62,028 nt of DNA from Aliidiomarina maris (GTDB taxonomy: Bacteria; Pseudomonadota; Gammaproteobacteria; Enterobacterales; Alteromonadaceae): assembly GCF_003987335.1 (NCBI RefSeq), contig NZ_PIPK01000016.1:1-62028 (forward strand), given 5' to 3'. Under the pieces are notes generated by a model. That model saw nothing but the letters and a program-made list of their open reading frames with translations, was not told where the DNA came from and searched no databases. Below are positions 27,895-37,384 of the stretch, piece after piece. The position numbers were made by a program, and so were the translations under genes. The number at the start of each line of letters is the position of its first letter. The first letter of the stretch is position 1.

Positions 27895-28829
27895 TATTCA
27901 GCTCCTTGTGCTTGAAACGCACTTGCGTATTCAACCAACTGCGCGCGCGTCAAAAGGAAGACCCCCGCCCCACCACGGTTAAATTCTAACCAGGTAAAAG
28001 GTACGTTCGGCCACAATGCCTGCATATGGACCTGACTATTACCGACTTCGCAAATCAATACGCCATCCGCCGTTAAATGCTCAGGCGCTTGGCGCAGAAT
28101 CCGCCGCACCAAGTCTAAGCCGTCCGGCCCACAAGCTAAGCCAAGCTCTGGCTCATGCTGGTACTCGGCGGGCAAATCAGCCATATCTTCCGCATCGACG
28201 TACGGTGGATTGGTCACAATCAGGTCATACACTTGACCGGGAATTGCATCAAACCCGTCCGAGGCAATCGGTGTCACTTGATGCGCCAGCCCATGTTGCT
28301 CAATATTTCGTTCACACACAGCCAAAGCTTCAGGGCTAATGTCGAGGGCATCAACTTCGCTGTCTGGAAACGCATACGCACAAGCAATCGCAATACAGCC
28401 AGACCCGGTACATAAATCAAGAATGCGTTGTGGTGAGTGCGCCAGCCAAGGCTCGAAATACTGCTCAATCAGTTCAGCAATGGGCGAACGCGGCACCAAC
28501 ACTCGTTCATCGACATAGAAGGGTAAGCCTGCAAACCACGCTTGTTGAGTTAAGTAAGACGCAGGTACACGCTGATCGATTCTCTTTTGCAGTAATTGCC
28601 AGAAGCGCTGCTTCTCAAAGCTAGTCAAACGACACTCGCTCACCTCTGCTAACTCATGGAAATCTAAAGCAGTCACAGCAGCGAGCAGTAAGTTGGCTTC
28701 TTGCCATGCATCGGCCGCACCATGACCAAAATAAATCTCTGCTTGATTCATTTCAGTCACCGCGTAACGCTGCCAGTCCCGAATCGTGTGCAGCTCTGCT
28801 GCCAGTTCATTAAAATTCATTGATTCCAC
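27894..28829 (-). CDS. prmB: Ribosomal protein L3 N5-glutamine methyltransferase
   Basis: This 311-residue enzyme methylates a Gln of ribosomal protein L3. The SAM site is in [20 protein letters not shown] (about residues 136-155), and the catalytic NPPY motif is in [12 protein letters not shown]. The N-terminal region matches PrmB rather than PrmC. I give GTG at 28829, which has AAGGA 10 bases upstream; an ATG at 28820 is also possible and would shorten it by three residues. It is in the same operon order, prmB-aroC, as in E. coli. Confidence 0.93.
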   Translation of the reverse strand: MESMNFNELAAELHTIRDWQRYAVTEMNQAEIYFGHGAADAWQEANLLLAAVTALDFHELAEVSECRLTSFEKQRFWQLLQKRIDQRVPASYLTQQAWFAGLPFYVDERVLVPRSPIAELIEQYFEPWLAHSPQRILDLCTGSGCIAIACAYAFPDSEVDALDISPEALAVCERNIEQHGLAHQVTPIASDGFDAIPGQVYDLIVTNPPYVDAEDMADLPAEYQHEPELGLACGPDGLDLVRRILRQAPEHLTADGVLICEVGNSQVHMQALWPNVPFTWLEFNRGGAGVFLLTRAQLVEYASAFQAQGAE

Positions 28830-28936
28830 GAGTAGCTATTCCTTATCTGAAGACCGCGGGCGGTTAGCTTTGCTCAACGCCTGCGAAAGGCTTACTATAA
28901 TAACACGCTAGATTACCCGAAAAAGTAAGGATATTC

Positions 28937-29530
28937 ATGTCTGACGAGCCTTCAGACCGAGAAAAACTTGAGCGCGAGGCGCGCGCCTTGTTTCGCCAAG
29001 CTGTTGCAGGCGCTAAGCGGATAACTGCAAATGACCGAGTGGTCCGGCAAACTCCAGCGCCGCATGCTAAGCCTGCGCAACATCAAGTTCACCAGCAACG
29101 CCGAGCTCGGGCAGCCGCCTCGCAAGTGCGCAGAGATCAAGCCACGCATCCCTTTTCGTCGCAGTTTGAACCAGCATTGCCCGAGGGGGTGATGAAATAT
29201 AGCGCTGAGGGGGTCAACCCATACCTGACCAAGCAATTGCGACGTGGCGATTTTAGCCCGGATCTGGTCGTCGATTTACATGGTTTGACTCAAGTCGAAG
29301 CACAGCGTGATCTTGCCGCTGCAATTCAGGATTGCATGCACAACCAAGGGTATTGCATGAATGTCATTCACGGGGTTGGCACCGGCGTATTACGCCAGCG
29401 TGTGCCGGGGTGGCTGATGCAACACCCCGACGTGCTGGCATTTCATCAAGCACCTTTGGAATGGGGCGGCCAAGGCGCGCTACTGGTATTGCTTCGCAGC
29501 GCGATGCTTGATTGGCAACAGCCTGAATAA
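28937..29530 (+). CDS. smrB: Ribosome rescue endonuclease SmrB
   Basis: This 197-residue protein has a basic N-terminal half and a C-terminal Smr domain with DLHGLTQVEAQRDLAAAI (about residues 114-131) and IHGVGTGVLRQRVPGWL. SmrB cleaves mRNA at collided ribosomes to allow rescue. It diverges from prmB across about 107 bp, as in E. coli (yfcN, prmB). TAAGGA precedes the ATG. Its stop lies 4 bp from the sixA stop. Confidence 0.88.
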   Translation: MSDEPSDREKLEREARALFRQAVAGAKRITANDRVVRQTPAPHAKPAQHQVHQQRRARAAASQVRRDQATHPFSSQFEPALPEGVMKYSAEGVNPYLTKQLRRGDFSPDLVVDLHGLTQVEAQRDLAAAIQDCMHNQGYCMNVIHGVGTGVLRQRVPGWLMQHPDVLAFHQAPLEWGGQGALLVLLRSAMLDWQQPE

Positions 29531-29534
29531 ATAA

Positions 29535-30050
29535 TTAAGCGTGCTCGTGCTCAGGCTCTGGTGGAGCGGTCATGGATTGCAGATCGCCAGCCATCGCCAG
29601 CGGCTCAATATCAAGCACCGCGACACCGGCTGTTGGGAACAATGGCGCCTGTACTTTGCTATCCAAAAAGCTCACTAAGTAACACACGAACGGCATGTGA
29701 GAAACCACAAGCACAGTGTCCGCAGGCTCAATTTGTAAGCGTGCAAGCAGTGCGCAAGCAAATGCTTCTGGGTCTGATGATGGCGTAACCTCATCAGATA
29801 CCTCGCGCACTTCGATTGGCATATGCTCAGCGACAATGTCCAACGTTTGTTCTGCGCGCACCAATGGGCTTGATATCGCAAGATCGAGTTTCGGGTAATG
29901 TTGCTTTAACCACTTGGCAGAGGCCGCAACTTCTTCACGCCCATACGAAGTTAATTCACGTACTTCGTCGGACGCATACTGTGCACCACCTAACAACGCA
30001 GAAGCTTGCAATGGCGCAGCTTCACCGTGACGCATAATAAATAACTTCAT
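29535..30050 (-). CDS. sixA: Phosphohistidine phosphatase SixA
   Basis: This 171-residue histidine phosphatase has the catalytic MRHGEA at residues 6-11, SSPLVRAEQT (about 60-69) and VVSHMPFV (about 116-123). It is known to act on phosphorylated histidine-containing proteins such as NPr and ArcB in E. coli. It is convergent with smrB, a linkage also seen in enterics, and 11 bp after rnfH on the same strand. Confidence 0.9.
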   Translation of the reverse strand: MKLFIMRHGEAAPLQASALLGGAQYASDEVRELTSYGREEVAASAKWLKQHYPKLDLAISSPLVRAEQTLDIVAEHMPIEVREVSDEVTPSSDPEAFACALLARLQIEPADTVLVVSHMPFVCYLVSFLDSKVQAPLFPTAGVAVLDIEPLAMAGDLQSMTAPPEPEHEHA

Positions 30051-30061
30051 CTACCACAACC

Positions 30062-30403
30062 TCACTTGCGCTTGTCATCGGGGCGGCCCCCGGTGACTTT
30101 ATCTGCGCGACCTTCCAACTTCGCTTTCTCCGCTCGTCGACGACGAATTTCCTTGGGGTCAGCTACCAATGGTCGATAGATTTCAATTCTATCTCCATTG
30201 CGCGGTTGGTCAGTTAATTTGCAGGTTTTGTTCCATATACCTACGGAATTTTTACTTAAATCGATGTCATCGAAAAATTGCATAATCCCTGATTGGATGA
30301 TGGCATCTTCTACGCTAGTGCCTGGCGTTACCTGAACCACTTGAATTTTTTGCCGATCCGGTAATGCATACACGACTTCAAGGGTTAGTAATTGCTCATT
30401 CAT
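30062..30403 (-). CDS. rnfH: RnfH/RatB family ubiquitin-fold protein
   Basis: This 113-residue protein has the ubiquitin-like fold of the RnfH/RatB family, with the segments TLEVVYALPDRQ, VGIWNKTCKL and RNGDRIEIYRPL. It ends in a charged tail. The start overlaps the ratA stop by one base, so it is coupled to ratA. The pair was described as an antitoxin-toxin system in E. coli by some and a CoQ-related pair by others. Its role here is unknown. Confidence 0.85.
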   Translation of the reverse strand: MNEQLLTLEVVYALPDRQKIQVVQVTPGTSVEDAIIQSGIMQFFDDIDLSKNSVGIWNKTCKLTDQPRNGDRIEIYRPLVADPKEIRRRRAEKAKLEGRADKVTGGRPDDKRK

Positions 30404-30834
30404 TAGCCGTACACCACACGCGCACGTTGTGCAAAAGCATCCACCATCCGACGATTGACCTCATTAAATACCTTGCCAAACGCGAATTGTAACATTTTAC
30501 TGGAGAACTCGAAATTCAACCGCAAGGTCACTTTACAGGCGTCGCCATCGAGGGCTTCAAAGTGCCATGCGCCTTGCAGAGATTTAAAGGGGCCGCTTAA
30601 TAGCTCAAGGTCGACTCGGTGCGCTTCATGCAAGGTGTTCCTGGTCGCAAAGCTCTGCTTGATGCCTGCTTTGCTAATGTGCAGCTCAGCGTCAATTCGT
30701 GCACCCTGCTGATCAAGCACACGCGCCCCCGAGCACCCTGGAACAAATTGCGGGTAGGCTTCGATGTCATTCACCAAATCGAACATTTGCTGACAACTGT
30801 ACGGTACCAAAATGGTCCGCTCAATTTGAGGCAT
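30403..30834 (-). CDS. ratA: RatA/PasT, coenzyme-Q-binding START-domain protein
   Basis: This 143-residue protein of the polyketide-cyclase/START (SRPBCC) fold opens with IERTILVPYSCQQMFDLV and NDIEAYPQFVPGCSG, family-typical of RatA and mitochondrial Coq10. It contains FKSLQGAWHFEALDG. It has been reported to bind ribosomes or ubiquinone. It is divergent from smpB, the standard gammaproteobacterial arrangement, over about 221 bp. I do not treat it as a confirmed toxin. Confidence 0.88.
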   Translation of the reverse strand: MPQIERTILVPYSCQQMFDLVNDIEAYPQFVPGCSGARVLDQQGARIDAELHISKAGIKQSFATRNTLHEAHRVDLELLSGPFKSLQGAWHFEALDGDACKVTLRLNFEFSSKMLQFAFGKVFNEVNRRMVDAFAQRARVVYG

Positions 30835-31055
30835 AGTCGCTTTCCTTTCACCTTAAGTGTGCCAAGCCGCCCTCATGGGCCGGCGAGCTGCTCAATCTTT
30901 GCTCGCTACATGCCGAAAAAAACATCAATTTGGGCGTTGGCAAAAAAATAAGAGCGCATTTTAGCGGTTTTATTGGTTAGCGCCTACACCCTTAACGTTT
31001 AAATTTGCTATCCTGCGCTACTTCCCTGCGTGCTAAGGATAGGTATAATACGCCC

Positions 31056-31532
31056 ATGAGCAAAAAGAAAAAACCGACATCCAATACGATTGCGCTGAAT
31101 AAAAAAGCGCGGCATGAGTATTTTCTTGAAGAGAAATACGAGGCTGGCCTTGCGTTGCAAGGTTGGGAAATCAAAAGTATACGCGACGGAAAGGTAAACC
31201 TTTCAGACAGTTACGTCATCATCAAAGATGGCGAAGCCTATCTGCTTGGGAGCCAAATTCAACCGCTGAACTCGGCATCGTCACATGTCGTGTGTGATCC
31301 TGAGCGCACGCGTAAATTACTCTTGAAAAAGAGAGAGTTAGCTACTTTAATTGGTAAAACTGAGCGCGAAGGTTATACCTTAGTCGCAACAGCACTTTAC
31401 TGGAAAAAATGTTGGGTCAAACTTGAATTTTACCTAGCCAAAGGTAAGAAGTCTCACGATAAGCGAGACTCTATCAAAGACCGCGACTGGGCCCGCGAAA
31501 AAGAACGCATGCTCAAGCATAAAGCACGCTAA
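31056..31532 (+). CDS. smpB: SsrA-binding protein SmpB
   Basis: This 158-residue protein is the partner of tmRNA in trans-translation. Conserved segments are [12 protein letters not shown] (about residues 10-21), [23 protein letters not shown], and the basic tail [20 protein letters not shown] near the end. I chose the ATG at 31056, which gives the usual length. An upstream TTG in frame is less likely. No Shine-Dalgarno sequence is obvious, and TATAAT occurs at about 31043-31048. The stop is 2 bp from the convergent TPR gene stop. No ssrA gene is in the window. Confidence 0.92.
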   Translation: MSKKKKPTSNTIALNKKARHEYFLEEKYEAGLALQGWEIKSIRDGKVNLSDSYVIIKDGEAYLLGSQIQPLNSASSHVVCDPERTRKLLLKKRELATLIGKTEREGYTLVATALYWKKCWVKLEFYLAKGKKSHDKRDSIKDRDWAREKERMLKHKAR

Positions 31533-31534
31533 TG

Positions 31535-32014
31535 TCAGGGTTGGTAATCACTGACCCCTTGCATGTGCAGCAGCCAACCTAATAGAGGCTGATAGGTATC
31601 ATCATGATGCAATTGGCCTTCCAGCAATACCTGAGTCGCCTGACGCAGGTATACTAAACTTAAATTGTGCCATATATCTGCTTGTTCCGGGTTCAGCCTA
31701 CTGGCTTGGGAATAGGCATGCTGCGCCGCGGCATATTGTGCCGTGCGTAAGTAAATATTCCCCAGCAAAAACCAGCTATCACCGTCTTGAGGGTGAACCT
31801 GTAAATGCCTTTGCAATAAGGCCTCTGCGCTGAGTAAGTCTGCGCGCTCATAGGCCACTCGAGCTGCAGCAACAGAGCGTGACGGGTCTAACTCTAGCCG
31901 CTGCTTGGGACTACTTTGACACCCTCCTAGCATAAGCCCTACCAGTACACCCAAAGTGGCAACCGCAGCGCGGTTACGACATGTTGCCCAATTGGTTAAT
32001 CTATTCGTTTGCAT
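31535..32014 (-). CDS. TPR lipoprotein of the Tad operon (TadD-like)
   Basis: This 159-residue protein has a lipoprotein signal (hydrophobic core, then LGGC lipobox near residue 32) and about three tetratricopeptide repeats (ARVAYERADLLSAEALL, LGNIYLRTAQYAAAQHAYSQ, DIWHNLSLVYL). TadD in Tad systems is an outer-membrane TPR lipoprotein that helps assembly. The start at 32014 follows AAGGAAGTGATT. It is the last gene of the operon, 27 bp after the DUF192 gene. The orthologue call is by position and domain only. Confidence 0.75.
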   Translation of the reverse strand: MQTNRLTNWATCRNRAAVATLGVLVGLMLGGCQSSPKQRLELDPSRSVAAARVAYERADLLSAEALLQRHLQVHPQDGDSWFLLGNIYLRTAQYAAAQHAYSQASRLNPEQADIWHNLSLVYLRQATQVLLEGQLHHDDTYQPLLGWLLHMQGVSDYQP

Positions 32015-32041
32015 AATCACTTCCTTGTCATCGTGCATGGA

Positions 32042-32479
32042 TCATGGATATTTAAAAGTTTCAGTTTGTTTGGGGATGTCATGGGTACCAATGTTTAGAC
32101 TTGCATACACATAACCTGCGTGATCATGGCATATGCGTAGCTGGCTTCCAAATATCTGAGGTAGCAACCGCGCTGACAATGCCCGCACATCTATTTCTAA
32201 AACCTGAGTCGCAGCTGCACAGGCTGCCAGGCGCCAGGGCTTCAAGCTGGGTGTCAGGTGAATGCAACGCCCACTGGCGTCTAACCAACATAAGTGCAGT
32301 TGACGCTGCAACGCGATACTATGTACGGCGCGACACGCGGTCAGCAATACCGCGCTGATGGCGGGAGAGTTTGTCGAGTCAGCACGTCCATACCACCCAC
32401 GCAGGCGTTGCCACGGGGTATCGGCAATAATCACTCGACCTTGCCATAGCATAAGGTCGTTCGCAGACTGGCGGTTCAT
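32042..32479 (-). CDS. DUF192-family protein encoded within the Tad operon
   Basis: This 145-residue protein has the DUF192 (PF02643) pattern: RLRGWYGR near the start, VLLTACRAVHSIALQRQLHLC with the paired histidine and aliphatic strands, and WRLAACAAATQVLEI. It has no clear signal peptide with the chosen start. Its ATG overlaps the TadC stop (ATGA), so it is coupled to the secretion genes. DUF192 proteins occur near secretion genes in several lineages; a role in pilus handling is an inference. The start at 32479 follows GGGGC. Confidence 0.72.
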   Translation of the reverse strand: MNRQSANDLMLWQGRVIIADTPWQRLRGWYGRADSTNSPAISAVLLTACRAVHSIALQRQLHLCWLDASGRCIHLTPSLKPWRLAACAAATQVLEIDVRALSARLLPQIFGSQLRICHDHAGYVYASLNIGTHDIPKQTETFKYP

Positions 32480-33267
32480 AAGCCCCACATCACTTTTGCT
32501 GCAAGGGTGACTACCAAGACTAAAATCGTAGCGGGGAAAATAAAGCATAATAATGGGAACATCATTTTTACCGGCGCTTCCATGGCTTTGCGCTCGACTG
32601 CCAAAAATATTTCCTCACGCCGCTGCTCCGCCTGCTGCTGTAAAATAACGGCTAAGCCAGAGCCACTCTCACGCGTGTGCTGCACTGCGTGAACAAATAA
32701 ACGTAACTCCCGACAACGATAGGTTTCGGCAAGTTGAGTGAGCGCCTGCTGCAGAGGTATCCCTGCACGCACGCGACTTACCAATCGCGCTAGCTCAAGC
32801 TGAAGCGGATGCACGGCGGGACCTTGAGCACACTGCTCTATACTCGATAACAGCGGTTGCCCGGCGCTGAGCAACATCGCCAGCATATCGAGCTGCCCTG
32901 GCAGCGCACTTTGAATGGCGACTAAGTCACGCTGATACTGACGTATGCGACGATTAATCGGCAATAACAATAACGCGATTAACACAACACTTATCAACCA
33001 CCATAGCCACGCCGTCAACACCAAAGCCCAGAGTATGCCAAGCAGTGTTAGCACACATCCAGCCAAGCGTGCGCGCGGCCGCGGAGCTTGCGCCCATGCC
33101 CCAAGCAATGTGGGCGGCACATAGCGTAACAACAGGTGTGCATACTTGCTGCTAGCACTTTGCAGCGTCTGGTTTAAACGCGCGTAGGCGTTTAATAACC
33201 ATCGCCATGGCAAACAGGCTACGCTCGTTACCCATGCTGCAGCTATAGCATATTCAAGCCACGTCAT
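32476..33267 (-). CDS. tadC: Tad pilus inner-membrane protein TadC (T2SSF domain)
   Basis: This 263-residue membrane protein has the type II secretion GspF-type domain with hydrophobic segments near the N terminus, a central DMLAMLLSAGQPLLSSIEQ-like cytoplasmic helix bundle, and C-terminal segments ending KVMWGL. With TadB it forms the inner-membrane platform for the TadA motor. Its start overlaps the tadB stop by 4 bp, and its stop overlaps the DUF192 start by 4 bp. Confidence 0.85.
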   Translation of the reverse strand: MTWLEYAIAAAWVTSVACLPWRWLLNAYARLNQTLQSASSKYAHLLLRYVPPTLLGAWAQAPRPRARLAGCVLTLLGILWALVLTAWLWWLISVVLIALLLLPINRRIRQYQRDLVAIQSALPGQLDMLAMLLSAGQPLLSSIEQCAQGPAVHPLQLELARLVSRVRAGIPLQQALTQLAETYRCRELRLFVHAVQHTRESGSGLAVILQQQAEQRREEIFLAVERKAMEAPVKMMFPLLCFIFPATILVLVVTLAAKVMWGL

Positions 33268-34115
33268 AACGCCACCGGTAACTTAACTTGTTGACGCACT
33301 AACCAATAGCCACTGCCAAGTAAGCCAAACAACAGCGTGCATGCGCCCCAACCTAGCGGATGATATGCGAGAGCAAGAATCACGGGGCGCTCAATCATAT
33401 ATAAAGCAGCTAGCAATAGTAACGGTAAGGCGACCATAACTTTACCTTGCATTCGGCCTTGAGCCGTCAAAGCTAGCACCTTAAGTTGGAGCTGTTGCTT
33501 GCGCCGCATGGTGGTGGCTAACCGTTGCAGTATATGCCCTTGTTGTCCCCCACTTTGCTGGGCCAGGGTAATCGCCAGCACAACCTGATGAAGGTCACTG
33601 GAAGGTTGTCGCACCTGCCATGCTTGTAGGGCTTCAGTGATAGTTTGCCCGAGCCGGACTGCCCGCAGCACAACAAGCAACTCCTCGCGCATTGGACTAC
33701 TCACTTCTCGGCTCAGCATGTTGAAGCTTGCGACTAACGTCACCCCACTTTTCAACCCAGCACTCAGTAACGTCAGCATATCAGGAAGTTGTTGTAACAG
33801 TAGGCGCTGACGCCGCGCGCGCAGCCACTTTAAGCCAAATAATGGCAGCCCGAAGCTCAGTGGCGCAACTATCGCTAGCATTGGCGTTGGTAATAGCCAC
33901 CACCACAATAAGCACATGCCTAAACACGGCAACACCATCAGACGTGCGAACTGTGCCAAGGGAATAAACCAAAATAGCTCATTCAGAGCTTGGTGGGTGC
34001 TGGTAGCGATGCGGCTGCGAAGGCGCTGGACGTCAGACACTGCACGTCGCATCAGGATAAAACCGAAGATAGCCGCAGCCCCTGCTATCAATACATAGCC
34101 GATGAACGCAGTCAT
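33264..34115 (-). CDS. tadB: Tad pilus inner-membrane protein TadB (T2SSF domain)
   Basis: This 283-residue membrane protein has hydrophobic segments at about residues 4-22 and 60-95, a cytoplasmic T2SSF domain (LPDMLTLLSAGLKSGVTLVAS, split over 114-134) and two C-terminal hydrophobic segments. It is the platform partner of TadC. It overlaps tadA by 4 bp (ATGA) and tadC by 4 bp. The pairing with a neighbouring ATPase and secretin confirms the assignment. Confidence 0.85.
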   Translation of the reverse strand: MTAFIGYVLIAGAAAIFGFILMRRAVSDVQRLRSRIATSTHQALNELFWFIPLAQFARLMVLPCLGMCLLWWWLLPTPMLAIVAPLSFGLPLFGLKWLRARRQRLLLQQLPDMLTLLSAGLKSGVTLVASFNMLSREVSSPMREELLVVLRAVRLGQTITEALQAWQVRQPSSDLHQVVLAITLAQQSGGQQGHILQRLATTMRRKQQLQLKVLALTAQGRMQGKVMVALPLLLLAALYMIERPVILALAYHPLGWGACTLLFGLLGSGYWLVRQQVKLPVAL

Positions 34116-35395
34116 ACGGCAATCGCCAGCAATGCTAACGCGCGCTGCCGAATGGCCTCGGGCTGCTGGTGTAAAAACATCGGGATATCGCCAGTTGGTT
34201 GTGCATCCTGCTCAGACTCCGATGCAAGGTGGCTGCCATGTCTTAGATTATAAATATCTGCCAACATCATAGTGTCACCTTCGATGCCTTGTACTTCAGT
34301 GACTTGGCTTATGATACGCGCGCCGTTAGGCAGTCGCTTTAGTTGCACAATGATGTCAATCGCACTACTAATTTGTTGGCGAATAGCCAGCAGTGGTAAC
34401 TCCATACCCGCCATCATCACCATCACTTCCAAGCGCCGCAGGCCGTCTCGCGGCGTGTTAGCATGCAAGGTGGTCATTGAACCTGCGTGCCCGGTATTCA
34501 TCGCTTGCAGCATATCCAGACTTTCACCGCCGCGACACTCACCGACAACAATACGGTCAGGGCGCATCCGCAACGCGTTAATCACCAACTGGCGAATGCT
34601 CACCGCGCCTTCCCCTTCTTGATTCGCTGGACGCGCCTCCAGGCTGACTAAATGCGCATGCGCTAAACGTAATTCTGCAGAATCTTCGATGGTGATCACG
34701 CGCTCGGTTGGCGCAATCCAGTTTGCCAAAATATTCAGTAATGTCGTTTTACCCGTTCCCGTCCCCCCACACACAATCAGATTTTGTTTCGCTGCGACGG
34801 CAAGCTCTAAAAACTCTGCCAACTGCGGTGAACAACTGCCTTGCTCACATAGGGCTTGCACACTGCGCATATGCTGGGAAAACTTACGTACCGTGATATA
34901 GCTGCCGTGGATAGCCAGTGGCGGAATCACGATATTAACCCGAGCGCCACACGCGAGCCGGGTGTCGACCATAGGACTGGCGGTATCTATGCGGCGACCA
35001 ACCACCGCCACCATTCGTTCCACCACTTGGCGCACAGCACTCTCATCTTGAAACTGTAACGGGCTCAGTTGCAGACGACCGTGTCGCTCAACGTAAATTT
35101 GCTGTGGTCCGTTAACCATAATTTCTGCTACGTCGGGGTCGCGTAACAATGCGGCCAGCACACCGAAGCCAAGTAAATCATCGATAACACGTTGCTGTAA
35201 GCTAGTGTCGGATAGGTTGCTACTAAGGTGATGCGCACCCACCGCGGCATCAGGGATCAAAGCCTGTGCCTCAGGGCTTGCGAGCACGCTCGCAATTAAA
35301 GTCGCCATCGCAGTTTCATCTAAGCGCTCAAGCTGAGTTTGGCGCAAATCAATGCGTGAACGTATGTATTGCTGAAGCTGTTGATACCAATCCAT
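34112..35395 (-). CDS. tadA: Tad secretion ATPase TadA (CpaF family)
   Basis: This 427-residue VirB11/CpaF-type ATPase powers Flp pilus assembly. It has the Walker A motif CGGTGTGKTTLLNILANW (about residues 200-217), an Asp box (ITIEDSAELRLAH), the Walker B region MRPDRIVVGECRGGESLDML and MTTLHANTPRD (the His box). I chose the ATG at 35395, preceded by AGAGG. Longer frames read through the rcpA end and are unlikely. It lies 25 bp after rcpA. Confidence 0.92.
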   Translation of the reverse strand: MDWYQQLQQYIRSRIDLRQTQLERLDETAMATLIASVLASPEAQALIPDAAVGAHHLSSNLSDTSLQQRVIDDLLGFGVLAALLRDPDVAEIMVNGPQQIYVERHGRLQLSPLQFQDESAVRQVVERMVAVVGRRIDTASPMVDTRLACGARVNIVIPPLAIHGSYITVRKFSQHMRSVQALCEQGSCSPQLAEFLELAVAAKQNLIVCGGTGTGKTTLLNILANWIAPTERVITIEDSAELRLAHAHLVSLEARPANQEGEGAVSIRQLVINALRMRPDRIVVGECRGGESLDMLQAMNTGHAGSMTTLHANTPRDGLRRLEVMVMMAGMELPLLAIRQQISSAIDIIVQLKRLPNGARIISQVTEVQGIEGDTMMLADIYNLRHGSHLASESEQDAQPTGDIPMFLHQQPEAIRQRALALLAIAV

Positions 35396-35420
35396 GGTTG
35401 CCTCTTTCCGTCTAAGTCTG

Positions 35421-36584
35421 TCATTGAGTGCGTGCATCGCGCATACCGCGACATGGAGTTTGCAATAGCTGTTGGCGAATGCTTTGCACCCTGGAGAAGC
35501 GCGCCTGGCGGCGTGAAGACAGATCCTCAACCCGTCTGGGGGTGATAAAAATAACCAACTCTGTCTCTTGCTGTTGTTGCTGTCGATAGCGAAACAATGC
35601 ACCAACCACGGGTAACTTAGCCAAACCGTGGACATGCTCTTGACTCAACGCATTGTCTTCACTGCGCAAACCCGATATTACAAAGGTCTCGTTGGCTTGC
35701 ACCGCCACAACGGATTCGGTGCGCCGGGTTAACAACCCTGGAATTCCCTGCACGCTTACAGCCGGGTCTAAATTACTAACTTCAGTAATAACATGAGTTC
35801 GAATGGCGCCGTCATCTAATTGTTGCGGTCGAATTTGCAAGCCAATACCGTATTGGCGAAAGCTTACATCCATCGCGCCTTGGGCATTGACCTGTGGCAG
35901 CGGTACTTCGCCGCCGGCTAAGAACTCTGCATACTGACCACTTTCTGTTCGCAATACTGGGCTTGCCAACATGCGCGCTTGCCCCTGCTCCGTCAGTGCT
36001 TGCAATTGCGAACGAAACGATGCGGCTAATCCGGCATACACATGCTGCCCCGCCGCTAAACCAAGAGTATCGAAGTCAGGGGTTGTCGCAAACTCAGACA
36101 CAACACGGAACTGGTCGCCGCCGACCCAGTCACTCACAATACCGACATTTGGCCCGTTGATAATCTGCTGCCAGCGCACACCCAAGCTTTGTAATTGACG
36201 GCTTTTTAGCTCAAGCACCTGTACTTCAAGCTCAATCACCGCCACCGCTATGTCCGGTTCAACAAGTGGTCCCACATGCACGCGAAAATGCGTATAACGG
36301 CTGCCAGTCCAGACTTGCACATCACTACTTCCTAACTGGCGCCCGACCAAAAGTATCGCACTCGGCTCAATTTGGCGCACTTCGACAATCTCAGCGAGAC
36401 CGACTGCCACGCGGGTCACCACGCCAGCAACTGGCAATACGTGCAAGGCACCGATGTCTAAATAAATGTGTTCAACGCTAGTTGATTCATCTTGCGCACT
36501 CGCAGCCCCTATCCAGACCAGCATCAATAGGCTGACTAACACGGTGAGAGCACGACCGGGTAACTGAAGTTCAAGCCACTTCAT
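35421..36584 (-). CDS. rcpA: Outer-membrane secretin RcpA (CpaC family)
   Basis: This 387-residue protein begins with a signal peptide (LTVLVSLLMLVWIGAASAQ about residues 14-32), has the N-terminal BON/N0-like domain and a C-terminal secretin domain with EFLAGGEVPLPQV, VSNLDPAVSVQGIPGLLTRR and ELVIFITPRRV. It forms the outer-membrane channel of the Tad system and is short compared with many CpaC proteins. The start at 36584 overlaps the cpaB stop as ATGA; an ATG six bases upstream also exists. Confidence 0.9.
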   Translation of the reverse strand: MKWLELQLPGRALTVLVSLLMLVWIGAASAQDESTSVEHIYLDIGALHVLPVAGVVTRVAVGLAEIVEVRQIEPSAILLVGRQLGSSDVQVWTGSRYTHFRVHVGPLVEPDIAVAVIELEVQVLELKSRQLQSLGVRWQQIINGPNVGIVSDWVGGDQFRVVSEFATTPDFDTLGLAAGQHVYAGLAASFRSQLQALTEQGQARMLASPVLRTESGQYAEFLAGGEVPLPQVNAQGAMDVSFRQYGIGLQIRPQQLDDGAIRTHVITEVSNLDPAVSVQGIPGLLTRRTESVVAVQANETFVISGLRSEDNALSQEHVHGLAKLPVVGALFRYRQQQQQETELVIFITPRRVEDLSSRRQARFSRVQSIRQQLLQTPCRGMRDARTQ

Positions 36585-37384
36585 AACCATGCCGCCTGCT
36601 GAGTCGGATGCTGGATGAGCTGATGGCTCGCATGTTCCGAATTGAGCTGCCCGCCAATTATCCATTCAACCTGAACCTCTGTGTGCAGATACAGTGGTTC
36701 AGTATCGACACTGGGGCGCAGCCAAAAACTCAATATATGTTGCTGCTGCATCCTTTCGAGTTGAGGTACAAGGCGTTTATCAATAGCAAAGGTCAATGTG
36801 CGATACTGGTTGCCATGCCAAGCAGTGGGATTATTAATCTCACCATCACTGCGACCGCCAAGCGGGCCAGTTGCTATCACTTCCACCGCGCTGGCGAGCA
36901 CAAAGCTACGCTCAAATTCTGTTGCCACTATATCTACTTTGTCACCAGGCTGAATCATATGCGCGTGACTATCTTGCTCATTGACTTGAATCGTGAATGC
37001 GCGCGTTCCATCTGCCAGAGCTGCGGCCAAGCTTGCAGGTGACGCATATTGCAGATGCAATTGCTGGATAGGTTGACCACGTTGCACCGGATGCGCTAAT
37101 CGCTGGGAAAACAATTGCGATGCTATATGTGGCGCAAAGGTATCTGGCGCAAGGCCGAGCGCTGGCACCTCTCTGGCGCTTAATGCCTCGGCTTGCAATG
37201 TATTACCGGCGGCTAAATCCTGATTCGCAACGACCACCCACTGGCGATGTATCGGCTCCACAACCGGAAGGTCTTGCTGCAACGCATGGGCAATATAAAC
37301 GCGCATCGTGATAATCGCAGCCACTGCGCACAGCGCCCCAATACACAGGGGTACCCATGGATACCAATGAAGTTTAAGTGTCAT
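36581..37384 (-). CDS. cpaB: Tad assembly protein CpaB (RcpC), SAF domain
   Basis: This 267-residue protein has an N-terminal membrane anchor (VPLCIGALCAVAAIITMRVY, about residues 11-30), a SAF domain (VVVANQDLAAGNTLQAEAL, about 51-69) and a periplasmic part with TFAIDKRLVPQLER. It is an inner-membrane/periplasmic component that stabilises the secretin. The start at 37384 overlaps the stop of the unknown gene (ATGA). RcpB is not present here. Confidence 0.85.
   Translation of the reverse strand: MTLKLHWYPWVPLCIGALCAVAAIITMRVYIAHALQQDLPVVEPIHRQWVVVANQDLAAGNTLQAEALSAREVPALGLAPDTFAPHIASQLFSQRLAHPVQRGQPIQQLHLQYASPASLAAALADGTRAFTIQVNEQDSHAHMIQPGDKVDIVATEFERSFVLASAVEVIATGPLGGRSDGEINNPTAWHGNQYRTLTFAIDKRLVPQLERMQQQHILSFWLRPSVDTEPLYLHTEVQVEWIIGGQLNSEHASHQLIQHPTQQAAWL

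Noticed and set aside
30062-30834. ratA-rnfH as a toxin-antitoxin module
   Set aside because: The family is widespread next to smpB and linked to ubiquinone; toxicity is debated, so I name only the families.
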